Source of the DNA: Pectobacterium carotovorum
Lineage (GTDB): Bacteria > Pseudomonadota > Gammaproteobacteria > Enterobacterales > Enterobacteriaceae
DNA: 64,000 bases
NCBI RefSeq assembly: GCF_033898505.1
Contig: NZ_JAXAFK010000002.1
Span: 523,967 to 587,966 of the forward strand
Reading direction: 5' to 3'
In this document: one piece after another, positions 36,034 to 45,775 of the stretch
Layout of the letters: the number at the start of each line of letters is the position of its first letter
Position numbering within the stretch: position 1 is the first letter of the stretch
Program-made: the position numbers and the translations under genes
The notes under the pieces: model-generated
What the model was told of the DNA's origin: nothing
Database searches by the model: none
Seen by the model: only the letters and a program-made list of their open reading frames with translations

Positions 36034-37299
36034 ATGAAGATCAAGAATAAAGTATCTACCCTATTTGCAGTTTCATTCCTCACGCTGGGTTTATCGAGTC
36101 ATAGCCTGGCTGCTGAAGTCACCGTGTGGGCCTGGGATCCTAACTTCAATGTCGCGGCAATGCATGAGGCATCGTCGATATATAAAAAATCCGATCCCAG
36201 TTTTAGTCTGAAAGTGATCGACTCAGGTAAAGAGGATATTGAGCAGAAATTAAATACCATGTTGGCTTCAGGGGTTAAAAACTCTCTTCCCGATATTGTG
36301 CTTATTGAAGATTATAATGCTCAGAAATACCTTCAGGCTTATCCTGATTCGTTTATCCCATTGCAGGATGCTATCGATTATAGCCAGTTTGCCCCTTATA
36401 AAACGAAAGTGATGACGGTAGGGAATAAGGTATACGGTGTTCCTTTTGATTCCGGCGTGGCGGGAATGTTCTATCGACTCGATTATCTGGAAGCTGCCGG
36501 ATATAAAGAGAGTGATATGGTGAATATTACCTGGGATAAATATATTGAGATCGGCAAGCAGGTAAAAGCGAAAACCGGTGTTGATATGCTGACCTACGAT
36601 ATGAACGATGTGGTGCTTCCTCATATTATGATGCAGTCCGGTGGAGAATGGTTCTTCGATAATCAAGGACAACTCAATCTCACCAAAAACAATGCACTGA
36701 AAGAAACATTAAAAACGATTAAAGCGATTAATGACGCGAAAATTGCCCGTCCTATCTCTGGTTGGTCGAGTTTTGTGGGGAGTTTTAATGCCGGAAAATC
36801 GGCGAGTGTAGTTTCTGGTGTATGGGTGATTGGTTCAATTAAAAGCGCTGAAGATCAGAAAGGAAAATGGCGTGTCGCACCGATTCCACGGTTGAACCTC
36901 GACAACGCGGTACATGCCTCCAATCAGGGGGGATCGAGCTGGTATGTCTTAAAAGGGGGCAAAAACACCAAACAGGCGATTGAGTTTTTGCAGAAAACCT
37001 TCGCGGCGGATAGCAATATGTATCAAACCCTTTTGGTCGATCGTGGGGCGCTCGCCACCTTCCTTCCAGCCACTTCCGGCCCTGCTTACGCGGTACACGA
37101 TCCGTTCTTTGGCGGGCAAGCCGTGTTCGCTGATTTTTCTAAATGGGTGACTGAAATCCCACAGGTTTCCTACGGTATGTATACCCAGGAAGTTGATAAC
37201 GCCATTGCTGCTGAAATACCTGCATTACTGAAAGGCGATTCTGTCGATGACGTGTTAAAACGCGCTGAAACGACATTAAAAAATCAGATTATGCAGTAG
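36034..37299 (+). CDS. ganE: Sugar ABC transporter binding protein, galactan oligosaccharide type
   Basis: 421-residue periplasmic family-1 solute-binding protein. Signal peptide ends SHSLAA; the mature protein starts EVTVWAWDPNFN, as in maltose/galacto-oligosaccharide binders. First gene of a transporter operon that also encodes two permeases and an ATPase, with a GH53 galactanase following, so the ligand is most likely galacto-oligosaccharides from pectic galactan. Gene name follows the gan operon of soft-rot bacteria and is by inference. Confidence 0.85.
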   Translation: MKIKNKVSTLFAVSFLTLGLSSHSLAAEVTVWAWDPNFNVAAMHEASSIYKKSDPSFSLKVIDSGKEDIEQKLNTMLASGVKNSLPDIVLIEDYNAQKYLQAYPDSFIPLQDAIDYSQFAPYKTKVMTVGNKVYGVPFDSGVAGMFYRLDYLEAAGYKESDMVNITWDKYIEIGKQVKAKTGVDMLTYDMNDVVLPHIMMQSGGEWFFDNQGQLNLTKNNALKETLKTIKAINDAKIARPISGWSSFVGSFNAGKSASVVSGVWVIGSIKSAEDQKGKWRVAPIPRLNLDNAVHASNQGGSSWYVLKGGKNTKQAIEFLQKTFAADSNMYQTLLVDRGALATFLPATSGPAYAVHDPFFGGQAVFADFSKWVTEIPQVSYGMYTQEVDNAIAAEIPALLKGDSVDDVLKRAETTLKNQIMQ

Positions 37300-37356
37300 C
37301 GAGTGTGAGCTTGAGGGCGGGAAGCCCTCAAGCATTTCTCTCCAGAAATCGATGGT

Positions 37357-38244
37357 GTGATAATGATGTATAAACCTAAAATGAATAGGCTTTATAACAT
37401 TAACGGCTGGGCTTTTGTCGCTACCGCTGTTGGGTTAATTGCCTTAATGACGATATACCCTATTTTCAAATCACTTTGGCTCTCTTTTCAGTCTGGCCGT
37501 GGTGTGGTGACTCAATTTGTTGGCCTGGGAAATATCATTCGTTTATTCAATGATCCTATGTTCAAAACGGCACTTTGGAATACGCTGACCTTTCTGGTAA
37601 TCCAAGTCCCGATTATGATTTTATTATCATTGGCTATTTCTTCTTGTTTGAATTCGTCTCAGCTTAAATATCGCCAGTGGTTTAGAATAGCGATCTTCTT
37701 ACCCTGTGTGACTTCACTGGTTGCTTACTCAATTCTTTTCAAAAGTATGTTTGAACTGGACGGCGTAATTAATTCATTCTTGCTGTTTATTCATGTTATT
37801 GACGATCCGATCCCGTGGCTATCCGATCCTTTCTGGGCGAAGGTGACCATCATTATTGCCATTACATGGCGTTGGACAGGATATAACATGATATTCTACC
37901 TTTCCGCAATGCAGAATATTGATAAGTCGATTTATGAGGCCGCCCGAGTTGATGGCGTCAGCCCAATTAAGCAATTTTTCTTCATTACGATACCTTTATT
38001 GAAACCGGTTATTCTTTTTACCAGCGTGACATCAACTATTGGTACATTACAGTTGTTTGATGAAGCGATGAATATTACGAATGGCGGCCCGGCAAATGCG
38101 ACGCTGACGTTATCGCTTTATATTTATAACCTGTCATTCAAGTTTGTGCCTAACTTTGGCTATGCGGCAACGGTTTCCTACGTCATTGTTGTTTTTTCAG
38201 CAATATTGGCACTGATTCAGTTTAAAGCGGCGCGGAAGGGATGA
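37357..38244 (+). CDS. ganF: ABC permease, MalF type
   Basis: 295 residues, six membrane segments, inner-membrane permease. Contains the EAA loop EAARVDGVSPIKQFFFITIPLLKP that contacts the ATPase. Follows the binding protein and overlaps in function with the second permease encoded 2 bases downstream. Confidence 0.88.
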   Translation: MIMMYKPKMNRLYNINGWAFVATAVGLIALMTIYPIFKSLWLSFQSGRGVVTQFVGLGNIIRLFNDPMFKTALWNTLTFLVIQVPIMILLSLAISSCLNSSQLKYRQWFRIAIFLPCVTSLVAYSILFKSMFELDGVINSFLLFIHVIDDPIPWLSDPFWAKVTIIIAITWRWTGYNMIFYLSAMQNIDKSIYEAARVDGVSPIKQFFFITIPLLKPVILFTSVTSTIGTLQLFDEAMNITNGGPANATLTLSLYIYNLSFKFVPNFGYAATVSYVIVVFSAILALIQFKAARKG

Positions 38245-38245
38245 T

Positions 38246-39058
38246 ATGAGAAAAAGTAAAGTTAACAGCATACTCATGCATGTTTTTCTCGTGTTGATGA
38301 GCATTTTTTCGCTTTTCCCTTTCTATTGGATGGTGGTGTCGAGCACGAATAGTACTAGCCAAATCAACATGGGGAAATTCACGTTTGGCGATCAATTACT
38401 GGTCAATTTTACCAATCTGACGAGTCAGGTGGATCTGGCGCTGGTGTTCTGGAACACGTCAAAAATTGCGTTGATCAGTACGGTGTCAACGCTTGTCGTG
38501 TGCTCTGTCGCAGGCTATGCGTTTGAAATTTATGCCAGCAAGAATCGTGAACGTGTCTATGTGGCGCTATTAACGACGATGATGATTCCGTTCGCGGCAT
38601 TAATGATCCCGCTTTTCACCATGTTTGGTAAGGCGGGGTTACTGGATACGCATTTTGCTGTGATCATGCCGACAGTGGCCGGTGCATTTATTATTTTCTA
38701 CTTTAGGCAGTGTACTAAAACGTTTCCGAGAGAGTTGATCGATGCTGCGCGGGTGGAAAGCGTCGCTGAGTGGAAAATTTTCCTGTATGTCTACGTGCCG
38801 ATTATGCGAGCCAGTTATTCCGCTGCTTTTATTATTGTTTTCATGACGTCATGGAATGCCTTTCTCTGGCCGCTTATTGTCCTTCAATCTAATGAATTAA
38901 AAACGATTAATCTGGTGCTATCGAGTTTTGCTTCCGCTTACTCTCCAGACTTCGGATTGATTATGGTTGGAACGGTTATTTCTACACTTCCCAGTTTACT
39001 TATCTTCTTTGCCATGCAGAAGCAATTTATCGCCAGCATGACGGGAGCGGTAAAGTAA
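38246..39058 (+). CDS. ganG: ABC permease, MalG type
   Basis: 270 residues with six hydrophobic segments and the EAA-loop DAARVESVAEWKIFLYVYVPIMR. One base separates it from the previous stop, so both permeases are translationally linked. Forms the membrane heterodimer with the preceding protein. Confidence 0.88.
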   Translation: MRKSKVNSILMHVFLVLMSIFSLFPFYWMVVSSTNSTSQINMGKFTFGDQLLVNFTNLTSQVDLALVFWNTSKIALISTVSTLVVCSVAGYAFEIYASKNRERVYVALLTTMMIPFAALMIPLFTMFGKAGLLDTHFAVIMPTVAGAFIIFYFRQCTKTFPRELIDAARVESVAEWKIFLYVYVPIMRASYSAAFIIVFMTSWNAFLWPLIVLQSNELKTINLVLSSFASAYSPDFGLIMVGTVISTLPSLLIFFAMQKQFIASMTGAVK

Positions 39059-39094
39059 TACGCTCTCAATGGAAAATTAAAGTTTGAGGTTCAC

Positions 39095-40180
39095 ATGGCT
39101 GATATTTTACTAAAAAATATAGTGAAACGTTACGATAAGACGGAGACGATCCATCGTATCAATCTTGAAATTAATTCTGGCGAGTTTGTGGTATTCGTTG
39201 GTCCATCGGGATGCGGTAAATCGACGTTGCTGAGAATGATCGCTGGACTGGAAGAGATCACGGATGGCGAAATTCATATTGATAACCGTTTAGTTAACCA
39301 TTTTGATCCCGCAGAGCGAGGGATTGCGATGGTTTTTCAATCCTATGCGCTGTACCCGCATATGACAGTGGCTGAAAACATGGGATTTGGGTTAAGAATG
39401 AATGGACACCCCAAAGCCGAAGTCGAAAAAATGGTGCGAAAGGCGGCGATGACGCTTCAGCTAGAAGGATTGTTGGATCGTACACCGAAACAACTGTCTG
39501 GTGGCCAACGCCAGCGCGTTGCGATTGGACGGGCCATTGTACGCGACCCTAAAGTGTTCTTATTCGATGAGCCTCTATCGAACCTCGACGCCGAATTACG
39601 TGTGGAAATGCGTTTGCAGATTGCCCGGCTGCACCAGGAAATGCGTAATACCATGATATATGTGACGCACGACCAGGTGGAAGCAATGACGCTGGCGGAT
39701 AAAATCGTGGTGTTAAACAAAGGATATATTGAGCAGGTTGGCACACCGATGGAGTTATACCATAAGCCGGAGAATCTTTTTGTTGCCGGTTTTATCGGTT
39801 CGCCGAATATGAATTTTCTACCAGGTGAAGTGCTACAGGTGGAAGGGAATAACGTGAGTATCTTGATTAATCAGCTCAATACACTTTCCATTAATCTTGC
39901 TAACCACGGATTATACACCGATCAGAAAATTACCGTGGGTATTCGCCCTGAACACCTGAGCATTGACCCGAATGGCGGAGACGTCAGCTTGTCGATCAAT
40001 AGTGAGGTCACTGAAAGGCTGGGTAATGCCACGTATATTTTTGGTGCTTACTCTGGTGTGAGTCATTTCAAGGTGCATTTGTCGGGTGACAACAGTATTG
40101 CGCCTTACTCAACGATTCCGCTGACATGTCGTAGTGAGAATCTACATTTTTTTGATGAAAATGGAAAAAGAATTAATTAA
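39095..40180 (+). CDS. ABC ATPase, MalK/UgpC type
   Basis: 361-residue ATPase: Walker [11 protein letters not shown] (about 36-45), Q loop [10 protein letters not shown], signature LSGGQRQRV, Walker [17 protein letters not shown], and the C-terminal TOBE/regulatory domain from about 240. Energises the import of oligosaccharides. GAGG before the ATG. As MalK-type ATPases are often shared by several importers, it may serve other sugars as well. Confidence 0.93.
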   Translation: MADILLKNIVKRYDKTETIHRINLEINSGEFVVFVGPSGCGKSTLLRMIAGLEEITDGEIHIDNRLVNHFDPAERGIAMVFQSYALYPHMTVAENMGFGLRMNGHPKAEVEKMVRKAAMTLQLEGLLDRTPKQLSGGQRQRVAIGRAIVRDPKVFLFDEPLSNLDAELRVEMRLQIARLHQEMRNTMIYVTHDQVEAMTLADKIVVLNKGYIEQVGTPMELYHKPENLFVAGFIGSPNMNFLPGEVLQVEGNNVSILINQLNTLSINLANHGLYTDQKITVGIRPEHLSIDPNGGDVSLSINSEVTERLGNATYIFGAYSGVSHFKVHLSGDNSIAPYSTIPLTCRSENLHFFDENGKRIN

Positions 40181-40189
40181 AAAATAAAT

Positions 40190-40318
40190 GCTTGTCATGG
40201 CGAGAATAACGCCATAGCAAGCGTCATGTAGAATAAGTGAAAAACTCAGGAAATTAGCTAAGCAGCCATTAATATTGGCTGCTTGGCTTCTTATGTGAGA
40301 TTTATTTTTATAAATCTC
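40190..40318 (+). other. Three successive hairpins between ATPase and galactanase genes
   Basis: 40190-40222: GCTTG..ATGGCG/CGCCAT..CAAGC. 40260-40284: perfect AAGCAGCC-N9-GGCTGCTT. 40297-40318: perfect GAGATTTAT-N4-ATAAATCTC. None has a clean T tract. They may stop part of the transcripts or protect the upstream message. Confidence 0.5.
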
Positions 40319-40395
40319 GCGCGCTATTCTTGAATCTGTACCTGGGTATTTATGTCATAAATACCATTTAAGAGTGTTACCTCAAGGAGAAATGA

Positions 40396-41919
40396 ATGAA
40401 AAAGAATAATTATTCAGGAATGATCTCTGTATTGTTAATGCTATTTATAGGGTTCATGGCGACCAGTCTGGCTAAAGCGGCGCAGCCGTTTGCTTATGGC
40501 GCAGATATTGGTTGGGTAAAGCAATTGGAAGATCGGGGAGTAACCTGGCGTGACGATACCGGAACCCAGCGTGATGTATTACAGATCTTGCGCGATCACG
40601 GCATAAACGCTGTGCGGTTGCGTATTTTTGTTAACCCCGATCCTAGTGCGCTATGGCATAAAGATAATACAACCTGGACGATGCTCGGCTATACGGATAA
40701 AACCCGTGTGGTGAATGCCGCACAGCGTGCCAAAGCGATGGGAATGCGCGTCATGGTGGATTTTCACTACAGCGATGTTTTCGCGGATCCGGGTCATCAA
40801 ATCAAGCCGGCAGCGTGGGCTAACTACAATCTTAGCCAGTTAACGACGGCCGTTTATAATCACACTCATGAGGTGATGAGTGCGTTGATATCCGCAGGCG
40901 TGACGCCTGAGTGGGTGCAGGTCGGCAACGAAATGAACCCGGGAATTTTACTACCGGAAGGCAGTACAAGTCGGTTTGCCAACTTAACGCAGCTACTGAA
41001 TGCGGGCTATGATGCGGTTAAAGCGGTCAGCCCTTCCTCTAAGGTCATCAGCCACTTGGCGCATGGGAATAATAATTCAAACGCTCGCTGGTTTTTTGAC
41101 AATTTCCTCACCACGCACGGTGGGAAAACCGATGTGATTGGCTTTTCATTCTACCCCTATTGGGAGGGGAAAAATTATTGGGAGCTCACTGGCGCACTGG
41201 CTAGCAACCTCAACGATATGGCGAGCCGCTATGGTAAGGAAGTCATGGTCGTTGAAGTTGGCGGCTTGGAAACTAACCCGACAGACAGTTACTGGACGAT
41301 TAGGGATACGATTAATCTTGTTAAAGCGGTGCCGGGAAATAAAGGAATTGGGGTTTTTTATTGGGAACCTGCGGGTAATGCCAGCGTGTTGCCGGATGGC
41401 TATGCATTAGGTGCGACGACGCGAGTTTCAAACAATGTATTGCAATTTACCCGGGCATTGGACGCATTTGCCGAATCGCAAATCAATTTCATCAATGGAA
41501 CACGTTATAAGATCGCTAATCGGCATAGTGGTAAATCGCTCAATGTCGTGGGTGGTTCACATGAAGATAACGCATGGCTTGAGCAATACAGCGATGGTAA
41601 CTGGGACAGCCAGCGTTTTTATTTTAACGCGGTTGGTAATGGTTATTTTAATCTGGTGAATGTTAATAGTGGCAAGTACATCGATATTGCCTCCAGTGCC
41701 AATGACGAGGGAGCGCAAATTATCCAAATGTATAACACCGGCCATTTTAGCCAGCAATGGCTGATTTTAGATGCGGGTGATGGCTACTATAAAATCATGA
41801 ATAGAAATAGCAGAAAGCTTTTGGATATCAGTAGTCGTTCGACAGAGAATGGCGCATCCGGTATTCAATGGAATGATAACGGAGGATGGAATCAGCTGTG
41901 GAAAATAACCGCTAATTGA
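40396..41919 (+). CDS. ganA: Endo-beta-1,4-galactanase GH53 with C-terminal ricin-type domain
   Basis: 507 residues, secreted. Signal peptide ending SLAKAA, then a GH53 barrel (about 30-365): DIGWVKQLEDRG, DFHYSDVFADPG, acid/base Glu in VQVGNEMNPG and nucleophile Glu in VMVVEVGGLE. A C-terminal beta-trefoil of about 135 residues follows (FINGTRYKIANRHSGKSLNV, repeated QxW-type motifs QRFYF, QQWLI, LWKI), a CBM13/RICIN carbohydrate-binding module. Cleaves beta-1,4-galactan side chains of pectin into oligomers for the importer encoded upstream. AAGGAG precedes the ATG. Confidence 0.93.
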   Translation: MKKNNYSGMISVLLMLFIGFMATSLAKAAQPFAYGADIGWVKQLEDRGVTWRDDTGTQRDVLQILRDHGINAVRLRIFVNPDPSALWHKDNTTWTMLGYTDKTRVVNAAQRAKAMGMRVMVDFHYSDVFADPGHQIKPAAWANYNLSQLTTAVYNHTHEVMSALISAGVTPEWVQVGNEMNPGILLPEGSTSRFANLTQLLNAGYDAVKAVSPSSKVISHLAHGNNNSNARWFFDNFLTTHGGKTDVIGFSFYPYWEGKNYWELTGALASNLNDMASRYGKEVMVVEVGGLETNPTDSYWTIRDTINLVKAVPGNKGIGVFYWEPAGNASVLPDGYALGATTRVSNNVLQFTRALDAFAESQINFINGTRYKIANRHSGKSLNVVGGSHEDNAWLEQYSDGNWDSQRFYFNAVGNGYFNLVNVNSGKYIDIASSANDEGAQIIQMYNTGHFSQQWLILDAGDGYYKIMNRNSRKLLDISSRSTENGASGIQWNDNGGWNQLWKITAN

Positions 41920-41926
41920 TGCTCTC

Positions 41927-41953
41927 TGGCCGCGTAGCTTGTTTACGTGGCCA
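41927..41953. terminator. Hairpin between converging galactanase and regulator
   Basis: 10-base arms TGGCCGCGTA/TACGTGGCCA (one G-T pair) with a 7-base loop. It lies 8 bases after the galactanase stop and 46 before the regulator stop. T-rich flank is weak. Confidence 0.4.
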
Positions 41954-41998
41954 TTCTATGAGTAACGGCAGAAAGGGAAATATTATAAAAGGACATCG

Positions 41999-43030
41999 TT
42001 ACATCGTGCTGAGAGTGAAGCTTTCACGCCAGACCATCTCATAACCAACCTGTACGTGTTTCTTATAATAGCGTCCCGCTACCAGCTCTAAAAACAGATC
42101 GACGGCGGCTTCGCCCATTTCAGTCGGGTAGAGCCGCATTGTCGTCAAGCTAGGGCTGAGATGCTGTGCCGTGGGGATATCATTCATCCCGATCACTTTT
42201 ATTTGTCTGGGAATGGCAATACCTTTCTCTTGAATCGCCCGGTACACGCCAATAGCGATAATGTCTGTTGCGGCGAACACGACATCAGGCCACTCTTTTT
42301 GTTGCAGCAACTCATTCATCGCCTGATAGCCGGACTCAATACAGAATAGCTGGCTGACCTTGCATCGCGACTCGTGGTAGATACCGTATTTTTGGGTTAT
42401 CTCTTGAAATACATGCAGTCGGCTTTCATTGTTCCCTATAAATGCGGGGCGCTGAGCGCCGCTCTTAACAATGTAATGTAATACTTCACGTGCAGCCGCT
42501 TCTCGATCAAAAAGCACTGCGTCACATTTTTTATCGAGGGGGGCAGAATCGATAAAGATCAGGTTTTTATTTAATGAATAGATCAAGGCGATGTCGCTAT
42601 CGCTAAAGTGACCTACGCAAATGATCGCCTGCGCCTGCACTAAAGTATGGCTGTTGGAGGATAAATTTGTGGTGAATAGATTGCGTAACGAAATATTAAA
42701 ATGGTGGCAGCGGTTTTCAATACCAATGCGCATTGCGGTGAAATAAGGGTCGTTGAGTTCTTCTGAGGGCGTAAGAAAGTGGACGACGGCGAGATTTAAT
42801 ACATTGTCGTTATCCATTTTGAAATGAGAGCGTACAACAAGCGAATTCTCTAACCTTTTTTTCTGCTGCTTACGTTGTGTCGGCGATAAATAGGCCAACT
42901 CTTGGGCAATTTTTTTGATGAGTTGACGCTTTTCTTTGGTTATGGACAGGCTGGGATCGTTATTCAGTACGCGAGAAACGGTTGAGGCTGCCACTCCGGC
43001 TTTTTGAGCGATATCGGTAATCGTTGCCAC
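41999..43030 (-). CDS. ganR: LacI-family regulator, GanR type
   Basis: 343 residues. N-terminal HTH TDIAQKAGVAASTVSRVLNN, then the periplasmic-binding-protein-like ligand domain with DVVFAATDIIAIGVYRAIQEKGIAIPRQIKVIGMND near the end. By position and by the gan cluster of Dickeya (GanR represses galactan use) it probably represses the operon at 36 kb. EbgR is a near relative. Converges with the galactanase gene. Confidence 0.85.
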   Translation of the reverse strand: MATITDIAQKAGVAASTVSRVLNNDPSLSITKEKRQLIKKIAQELAYLSPTQRKQQKKRLENSLVVRSHFKMDNDNVLNLAVVHFLTPSEELNDPYFTAMRIGIENRCHHFNISLRNLFTTNLSSNSHTLVQAQAIICVGHFSDSDIALIYSLNKNLIFIDSAPLDKKCDAVLFDREAAAREVLHYIVKSGAQRPAFIGNNESRLHVFQEITQKYGIYHESRCKVSQLFCIESGYQAMNELLQQKEWPDVVFAATDIIAIGVYRAIQEKGIAIPRQIKVIGMNDIPTAQHLSPSLTTMRLYPTEMGEAAVDLFLELVAGRYYKKHVQVGYEMVWRESFTLSTM

Positions 43031-43162
43031 AAAAAATTTTCCGTCATTTGCCTATGAGGCTGATAGTAGCCAATGCCTTATTGATTGAACATGCCCAGTA
43101 ACCAAAAATGCGATGAAACCTTCAGTAATCGCCGTGTCACCCGCGCGGGCTGTATCCTGTCC

Positions 43163-43261
43163 CTATGGGGCTATCAGGGATGGGTTCTTGTGCGTGGGGT
43201 CTTGCGCGTATTGTGCTTGTGAGGTCATCAGAACGAGGAACAGCAGCGGCAGGAAAACCTC
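43163..43261 (-). pseudogene. Possible remnant of a secreted protein after the bgl operon
   Basis: Downstream of the antiterminator gene a short frame reads FLPLLFLVLMTSQAQYAQDP..., which looks like a signal peptide, and then meets a stop; a same-frame continuation exists past it. No start codon or ribosome site fits, and beta-glucoside operons often end with a porin gene. May be a decayed porin; weak. Confidence 0.2.
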
Positions 43262-43290
43262 TTACCAACCTATCGCCTATTGGGAGCGCT

Positions 43291-44139
43291 TTATTGTTCC
43301 GGTGTGATGCGGACGATATGAATAATCAGGTACAGCATTTCATCGTTAGAGATGTCGATGTTGAGCAGGTTGTGAATATAGTCTTTGATCAGTCGGCTAC
43401 ATTTGTACGCATCAGGGTACTCTTTGGTCACCTGTTCAAAAATAAAGTCATCATTGGAATGAATCAGGCTATTTTCTAACAGACGCTGAATAAAGAATTG
43501 CATATGCGTCAGGAAACGAGAGTAGTTAATGGATTCTTTATCAATCACGATATGGAAGTTGTACTGAATGATATTGAAGATATCTTTCAGCATTTTGACC
43601 GACTGGAGCGTGTTCTCCATATTCTGGACGTCGGTTTGGGCGTTGACCAAATGGAAAGCGATATTGCCTGCTTCTTCTTCGGGTAATTCCAGGTTCATTT
43701 GCCGGTTAATGTCGTTGAGCGCCCGTGAGGCAATCGCAAACTCCTGGGGATAAAACCGTTTCACTTCATAAAGCAGACGGTTTTGTATACTGATGCCTTT
43801 GCGGTAGCGCTCAATCGCAAAGCTGATATGGTCAATCAATGTAAAAAAGACCTGTTCGCTCAGGCGGCCATGAAGCTGCCGGTTTGCATCATCAATAATC
43901 TTATTCACGATATGAACATATTCTTCCCCGACGTGCTCAATCAGGCGGGCGAATTCGCGCGGTGATGTACCATTCTTGAGAATAAAGGTCTTCTCAATTT
44001 TGGCTGGATCGAGAATATCGCCGGTTTTGCTGTTAAAGCCGATCCCTTTCCCCATGACAATGATTTCGTTGTTATCTGCATCAGAAGATAACACCAGGCT
44101 ATTGTTCAGTATTTTTATTGCTTTTATCGGTTCAGCCAT
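43291..44139 (-). CDS. bglG: BglG-family transcription antiterminator
   Basis: 282 residues. N-terminal RNA-binding CAT domain (IKILNNSLVLSSDADNNEIIVMGKGIGF), then two PRD domains with conserved histidines (LIEHVGEEY, LIDHISFAIER, NIAFHLVNA, LIIHIVRI). It binds the RAT site in the leader when unphosphorylated by the PTS. The start MAEPIKAIK is chosen from homology; the frame extends further upstream without support. Last gene of the PTS operon. Confidence 0.92.
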   Translation of the reverse strand: MAEPIKAIKILNNSLVLSSDADNNEIIVMGKGIGFNSKTGDILDPAKIEKTFILKNGTSPREFARLIEHVGEEYVHIVNKIIDDANRQLHGRLSEQVFFTLIDHISFAIERYRKGISIQNRLLYEVKRFYPQEFAIASRALNDINRQMNLELPEEEAGNIAFHLVNAQTDVQNMENTLQSVKMLKDIFNIIQYNFHIVIDKESINYSRFLTHMQFFIQRLLENSLIHSNDDFIFEQVTKEYPDAYKCSRLIKDYIHNLLNIDISNDEMLYLIIHIVRITPEQ

Positions 44140-44200
44140 TATGCGTTTCTTGAGTGATATCAGTGGGTACGTCAATGAAGGAAAAGCCCCTTCCTTATTT

Positions 44201-44236
44201 TTCACGTTGCGGAGCATTGGCATTCCGCAGCGTGAA
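44201..44236 (-). other. Intercistronic hairpin between bglB and bglG
   Basis: Arms TTCACGTTGCGGA/TCCGCAGCGTGAA (one G-T pair) with a 10-base loop. No T run on the minus strand, so more likely a stability or partial-termination element than a terminator. Confidence 0.4.
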
Positions 44237-44289
44237 TGATTCAGAGTCTGGCTTATCCCTGTGTTAAAACGGCGTGCCGGGCCTCGGTA

Positions 44290-45717
44290 TCACGGGGCGC
44301 GAGGAAATAAGCGCCCTCCATTTGATTCTATGACACCTTGATACCAGTAAAAACTTTTCTTTTTGATGCGGCGCAGATCTTTCAGATCGAATTCATCGCG
44401 GTTCACATAGATAAATCCGTAGCGTTTACCGTAGCCCTGATGGGTGCTGACCACATCGATCGCCGACCACGGACAATAGCCAATAAGATCAACACCATCG
44501 CTGATGGCGAGCTGCATCTGTTCAATATGACGGGCAATAAAATCGATGCGGTATTGATCGTCGATCGTACCGTCGGCTTCCAGTTTATCCGGTGCACCCA
44601 TGCCATTTTCCGTAATCAGGATCGGCAGATGATAGCGCTCGTAGGTTTTACGCAGCGTTAAGCGCAAGCCAACGGGGTCGATCACCCAGCCGTAAGGCGT
44701 TTTATCGACGTGCGGATTGTCTGCCGCGCGATAAACGCCGGGTTCGCCCAGCATGATTTGCTGATCGCCCGCGCGGGCGCTGACATCCGATGCATCGCCT
44801 TTGCTGGCGGCAATGGTCGCGGTGGAGTAGTAGTTAATCGCCACGTAGTCGGGCTTTCCTGATTGCAGGATGTCGTCATCGCCGGGCAATGTCTCCGGCG
44901 CGAGACCGCGATCTTCCAGATAACGCCAGGCCAGCGCGTTGTAGCGGCCGTGCACCGCGACATCCAGAAAGCTCCAGCAGCGCAGCGTTTCCCAGTTGTG
45001 CGCGGCGATGGCATCTTCCGGCTTGCTGGTGGCCTGATACATAGAAGTGGTATTGATTGCCGGACCGATCAGGCCGTTGGGCGCGAGTTCGTGGCACAGC
45101 GCCATAACCTGCGCCTGCGCTAACAGCATGTGATGGTTCTGCTGGTACAGCGCTTTTTTGGATGGCAAAACGCCGCCTTCCGGTAGACCAATCGCACCGG
45201 GGTGCAGAATCATGGTGTTCTGCTCGTTAATCGTCAGCCAGTATTTCACCTTGTCGCCGAAATGGGTAAACAGCGTGCGGGCGTAGTGAACAAAGGCGTC
45301 AATCGTCGCGCGGTTCTGCCAGCCGCCCTGGGCTTCCAGACAATAAGGCAAATCGAAATGATAGAGCGTGACGACCGGTTCAATATTGTGTGCGTTCAGC
45401 TCATCAATCAGGCTGTTGTAAAACGCGATGCCCAGCGGATTGATGGCACCGGTACCGTCGGGAAGAATGCGTGTCCAGGCGATAGAGAAGCGATAGGCCT
45501 TTAAGCCCAGTTCCGCAAATAGTTGCACGTCTTCTTTAAAGCGGTGGTAGTGGTCGCTGGCGACGGTGAAATCGGCGGTGTTGTCCGGGTGCTGGCATTT
45601 ATCAATGATCGACGGGCTTTTTCCATCGGCCTGCCAGCCTCCTTCGACCTGATAAGCCGAGGTTGAGGCTCCCCATAGAAAGCCCGCAGGGAAATGTTTT
45701 TGCTGTTGGTAATGCAT
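44290..45717 (-). CDS. bglB: 6-phospho-beta-glucosidase, GH1
   Basis: About 475 residues. Cleaves 6-phospho-beta-glucosides delivered by the PTS into glucose-6-phosphate and aglycone. GH1 features: FLWGASTSAYQVEGG at the N terminus, acid/base Glu in LTINEQNT, nucleophile in PILITENGMGAPD, and the C-terminal YCPWSAIDVVSTHQGYGKRYGFIYVNRDE with phospho-binding residues. The start MHYQQQKHFPAG is preferred to a GTG four codons upstream. 58 bases after the transporter gene. Confidence 0.95.
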   Translation of the reverse strand: MHYQQQKHFPAGFLWGASTSAYQVEGGWQADGKSPSIIDKCQHPDNTADFTVASDHYHRFKEDVQLFAELGLKAYRFSIAWTRILPDGTGAINPLGIAFYNSLIDELNAHNIEPVVTLYHFDLPYCLEAQGGWQNRATIDAFVHYARTLFTHFGDKVKYWLTINEQNTMILHPGAIGLPEGGVLPSKKALYQQNHHMLLAQAQVMALCHELAPNGLIGPAINTTSMYQATSKPEDAIAAHNWETLRCWSFLDVAVHGRYNALAWRYLEDRGLAPETLPGDDDILQSGKPDYVAINYYSTATIAASKGDASDVSARAGDQQIMLGEPGVYRAADNPHVDKTPYGWVIDPVGLRLTLRKTYERYHLPILITENGMGAPDKLEADGTIDDQYRIDFIARHIEQMQLAISDGVDLIGYCPWSAIDVVSTHQGYGKRYGFIYVNRDEFDLKDLRRIKKKSFYWYQGVIESNGGRLFPRAP

Positions 45718-45737
45718 ATTTTTTCTCACATCTGGGA

Positions 45738-45768
45738 AGAGGCATCGGGCAGGGCACCCAATGCCTCT
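45738..45768 (-). other. Intercistronic hairpin between bglF and bglB
   Basis: Perfect 8-base arms AGAGGCAT/ATGCCTCT, plus an inner GGG/CCC. Likely stabilises or processes the message between the two genes. Confidence 0.4.
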
Positions 45769-45775
45769 ATGGGGA

